A stretch of 64,000 nt of DNA from Diphasiastrum complanatum (Eukaryota > Streptophyta > Lycopodiopsida > Lycopodiales > Lycopodiaceae): assembly GCA_029204225.1 (NCBI GenBank), contig CM055106.1, forward strand, positions 41,060,368 to 41,124,367, in the 5' to 3' direction. Below, piece after piece: positions 61,425 through 64,000 of this stretch (the first letter of the stretch is position 1; the number at the start of each line of letters is the position of its first letter). Under the pieces are notes generated by a model. The model ran no database searches. It was given only the letters and a program-made list of their open reading frames with translations, and was not told where the DNA came from. Position numbers and translations under genes: made by a program.

Positions 61425-62514
61425 TGTTAGATTATTCTCCTTACTACTAATCGACTAATCGTTTTGTAATCTTCATCCAATTGTTTTTCCAGTTCTGCAG
61501 ATTTTTCTGTGTCTTACATAGTTTGCAAATTTACAAGTGTTTTTACACAATCTGCATAAATACACGGAGTCTGACAACAGTGTCGTTTTTTTTTGCATTT
61601 TTTCGTTGTTGGGAATTTTGAGTAAAAATGCAGTTTTACGTTTTTCGCATTTTCAAAGTGTCCTAAAATTAAGAAAATGACTTTACTGAAGACCCTTTCA
61701 TTTTTCACCCTTCGAGATTTTCTCTCACTTCGGCATTTTCGCTGTTTTCTAATGGTAGTTTACATTCATTTTTGTAGAGTGACAGTTTCACTCATTTATG
61801 CAGACAAACTATTTATGGCGATTGACGCTGCTTATCAGCAATTAATTTCTAAGAAGGAACTGGATGAATGTCAGCGGACTCCAGCCAACTGGCAATCGCA
61901 TTTGACAACCTAATTACTTAGTATAAATCAGTTGTTCATGATCTCATTATCGTGTTGTGAATTGCGAAGGAGTTGAGTGTTATTACACGACGCTTCCTAC
62001 GCTCTTATCAAGTAGATCATTCACGACCACCAGAAAGTATTGTAGTTAGCTCTCTATCAAGCTTTCAAGCTTGAACTCTCTTGAGCATTCTAGCTCAGTC
62101 TTTAGAGTTTATTTTAGAGTTGCTATTGCGCTACTACTTAATAGCAGAGTTGCTTATTTCAGACTTATTCTCAGTTACTTAGAGATAGCTTAGAGTGCAC
62201 AGTTTTGATCCGCTATTACTTGCGCTCGTTTGCATCTGATTTGTTTTTTTACTGAATCAATCAAACTTCTTATTGTATTTAGTATGTGTTAGAATGTATG
62301 CATCTCTTTAATGTTTTTGTAACTGATAGAAATTGTCTGAGAATTCAAAAGTTTATGTTTGGTTACGTAATCACTTAGTTTCTAGCAATTTCAAAATTAG
62401 TTACTAAAGATTGAACGAATTTCCATCACTACTGTTTTGTTCAATATTGATAGGCGTAGTCATGCATTGGAAGTAGGAAGTTTTTGCTATTTCATTATTC
62501 ACCTATTTCTAATA
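61425..62514 (+). mobile_element. Solo copia LTR, 1090 bp, in copia D
   Basis: TGTTAGATTA...TTTCTAATA flanked by the exact 5 bp duplication CTAAT (61420-61424, 62515-62519). No internal region, so it arose by LTR-LTR recombination. Its 3' module TTACGTAATCA...TGATAGGCGTAGTCAT relates it to the copia A LTR in the same orientation. Plus-strand frame 61677-61913 lies within it and is not considered a gene. Confidence 0.88.
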
Positions 62515-62519
62515 CTAAT

Positions 62520-62718
62520 GTAGTGATATTTAATTTCAATTTGCTTGCTCCTAGAATGAAATCTAGGATTGATCGATAATGCGATAGCACTGAGATTGTC
62601 ACACTATATCATTACTGGAGCAGATTGTTTGACACCAATATCAGACAATAAGTTTCTCAACCAAATTGTCTCTTTCGTGGCTTGAGAGACTGCAATGTAT
62701 TCACATTCAGTAGATGAC
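62520..62718 (-). pseudogene. Copia D RNase H, continuation
   Basis: Aligns with copia A 51700-51900 region (…TEAEYIA-like end, WLRNLLSD-like, and the SDHIEIKYHYI-like block). Broken at 62718 by the LTR of a gypsy element. Confidence 0.8.
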
Positions 62719-63245
62719 TGTTAGAATCTCCATCTTCATGCCGGTCATTGCTAAAGCACAAACAAGTGACGAATGCTACGTTACCACCCAACCATAGAGG
62801 TACTGCCACCTCACCCCCGTGCACTGGAGCTATAGACCACCATCAAGCAAGCTCGGATCTCATGTAAGCCATGGTGTCCCATACCACCATGCCTTACCCT
62901 CGACCCTCGCCTACCTACATCCTGAGGCCTAGATACTCGTCCTGACTTGACCACCAGTGGAAGAGCCCTTCATTCTCCCATGGAGAATGAATGCCAAGCT
63001 CATGGAGATCCACCTCTATATACATAGTCCAAGTGGGTCATCTCTGTCCATAGGAGTCACGGATGACCAACGACACGCGACAATTGGTGCACACTGATGC
63101 GAGTCCATAACCACGAGTCACCGCGCCCCAATAAGACATTGACATGTGGCACCCATAAGACCTATAGCTCTGGATCAACGTTCCATCCCATAACTGAGAC
63201 TGTCACCTCGAGTTTCTTGTTGCGTGCCCTTATGGGTACGTAACA
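62719..63245 (-). repeat. 3' LTR of a second gypsy element (527 bp)
   Basis: Minus strand TGTTACGTACCC (63245) to ATTCTAACA (62719). GC-richer than its surroundings. It lies inside copia D RNase H. The 5' LTR is beyond the window, so the target duplication cannot be confirmed. Confidence 0.85.
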
Positions 63246-63260
63246 TCCCCTCCCTCTTTT
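63246..63260 (-). other. Polypurine tract of the second gypsy element
   Basis: AAAAGAGGGAGGGGA on the minus strand next to the LTR. Confidence 0.88.
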
Positions 63261-63417
63261 AAGAGTCTCCTTCTAAAGGAAACAAACCAAGGAAGTTTAG
63301 TCTTAAATAGTCCTCTCTCTCCCAAGTTTCATCATCAACTGACTTGCCTTTCCAATGTATGAGAAATTCAGAAACCAAACAGTTTCTCAATTGTGACGAC
63401 GAACGACAACAACTTTT

Positions 63418-63998
63418 TCAGGTACGTTTGGGAACAAAGGTAGATAGATCCTCTAACTCAACTAGTTCACCTTCCGGAATTAGGCAATCATTCCTACTAA
63501 GTTGTTCCTTTAAACGACTTACATGGAAAATAGGATGAACCCCAATCCCAATCAAAAAATCTAGCTGATAAGTGATCGGATTGATTTTCTTTACAACCTT
63601 ATAAGGTCTGCTGTATCGAGGAGATCGCTTATTGCATTTTCCCGTTCGAAGTACCTTCGAATTTTTTTTCATGCTTTCCTTGGCCACTAGTAGCATTTCT
63701 TGCATATCTTGCAAGAAATATATTGCAGTCTGCACCTTGAGACCTTTGAGTTCGACCGAAACTGGAGAACGTGGCTGAAAGCCATACATCAACATAAAAG
63801 GACTAAATCTGGTGGCAGAATGCTTGGCACTATTGTGCGCGAACTCAACCAAAGAGACATACTTTTTTCAATCAAATTGTTGGTGAGAAATATATGCTCT
63901 AAGCATATCTTCCAACATCTGGTTGACACGTTTTGTCTGCCCATTAGATTCTGGGTGATCCGAAGAACTAAGACTAAGGGTTGTTTCAAGTTTTTCAA
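63418..63998 (-). pseudogene. Gypsy integrase C-terminus (partial, runs to the window edge)
   Basis: 63852-63418 encodes VEFAHNSAKHSATRFSPF (end of the integrase core), RSPRYSRPYKVVKKINPITY (GPY/F-like module) and HPIFHVSRLKEQL, typical of Ty3/gypsy pol ends. 63998-63789 carries, in another frame, the preceding integrase block, so there is a frameshift near 63850. No chromodomain is evident downstream. Confidence 0.85.
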
Positions 63999-64000
63999 AA

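Overview
The window looks like repeat-dense, probably heterochromatic nuclear DNA of a land plant. The evidence is several Ty1/copia and Ty3/gypsy elements with plant-type primer binding sites (initiator tRNA-Met and tRNA-Asp types), a chromodomain-bearing gypsy element, a Helitron-like Rep/helicase, and copia LTRs of about 1.1 kb. I cannot name the species. No tRNA, rRNA or CRISPR array was recognised, and no clearly intact host gene. The only long intact reading frame is a gypsy pol of 1158 residues.

Layout. (1) Bases 64-18503 and 44046-59533 form a giant inverted repeat: mirror-image arms of 18.4 and 15.5 kb around a 25.5 kb spacer. Each arm holds, from outside in: a 2.2 kb gene-like unit of unknown function (L1/R1), a copia LTR and its internal remnant, one copia element (B) split by a second copia element (A, with a 5 bp target duplication), a short LTR/tRNA-Asp-type primer site fragment, a 1 kb T-rich motif block, and a second gene-like unit (L2/R2) facing the first. 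The nested copia pair is present in both arms, so it predates the duplication. The gene-like units are nearly identical between arms, while copia A has diverged by several percent.

(2) The spacer holds the most unusual content. On the minus strand from 33.2 to 22.3 kb lie, in order, a decayed Helitron-type Rep/helicase (HUH motif and Pif1-type helicase motifs), a 128-residue ORF, a small two-exon ORF, and a 111-residue GIY-YIG nuclease ORF. They run into a palindrome centred at base 21726 with a single-base spacer. The opposite palindrome arm carries a second, broken copy of the last two ORFs. A young chromovirus (22839-29108) has inserted into the palindrome. A second, older copy of the same palindromic module lies at 37.85-39.77 kb, so the palindrome appears to be a property of the element. 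Remnants of other copia and gypsy elements fill the rest of the spacer.

(3) Right of the inverted repeat (59.5-64 kb) is another nested stack: copia D, interrupted by a solo copia LTR (5 bp target duplication) and by a gypsy element that runs off the window.

Cooperation between genes can only be inferred for the Helitron/GIY-YIG group: a replication-initiator/helicase and a nicking-type nuclease on one strand, ending in a palindrome, would suit a DNA element that makes or resolves hairpin ends. All percentages and counts are by eye.
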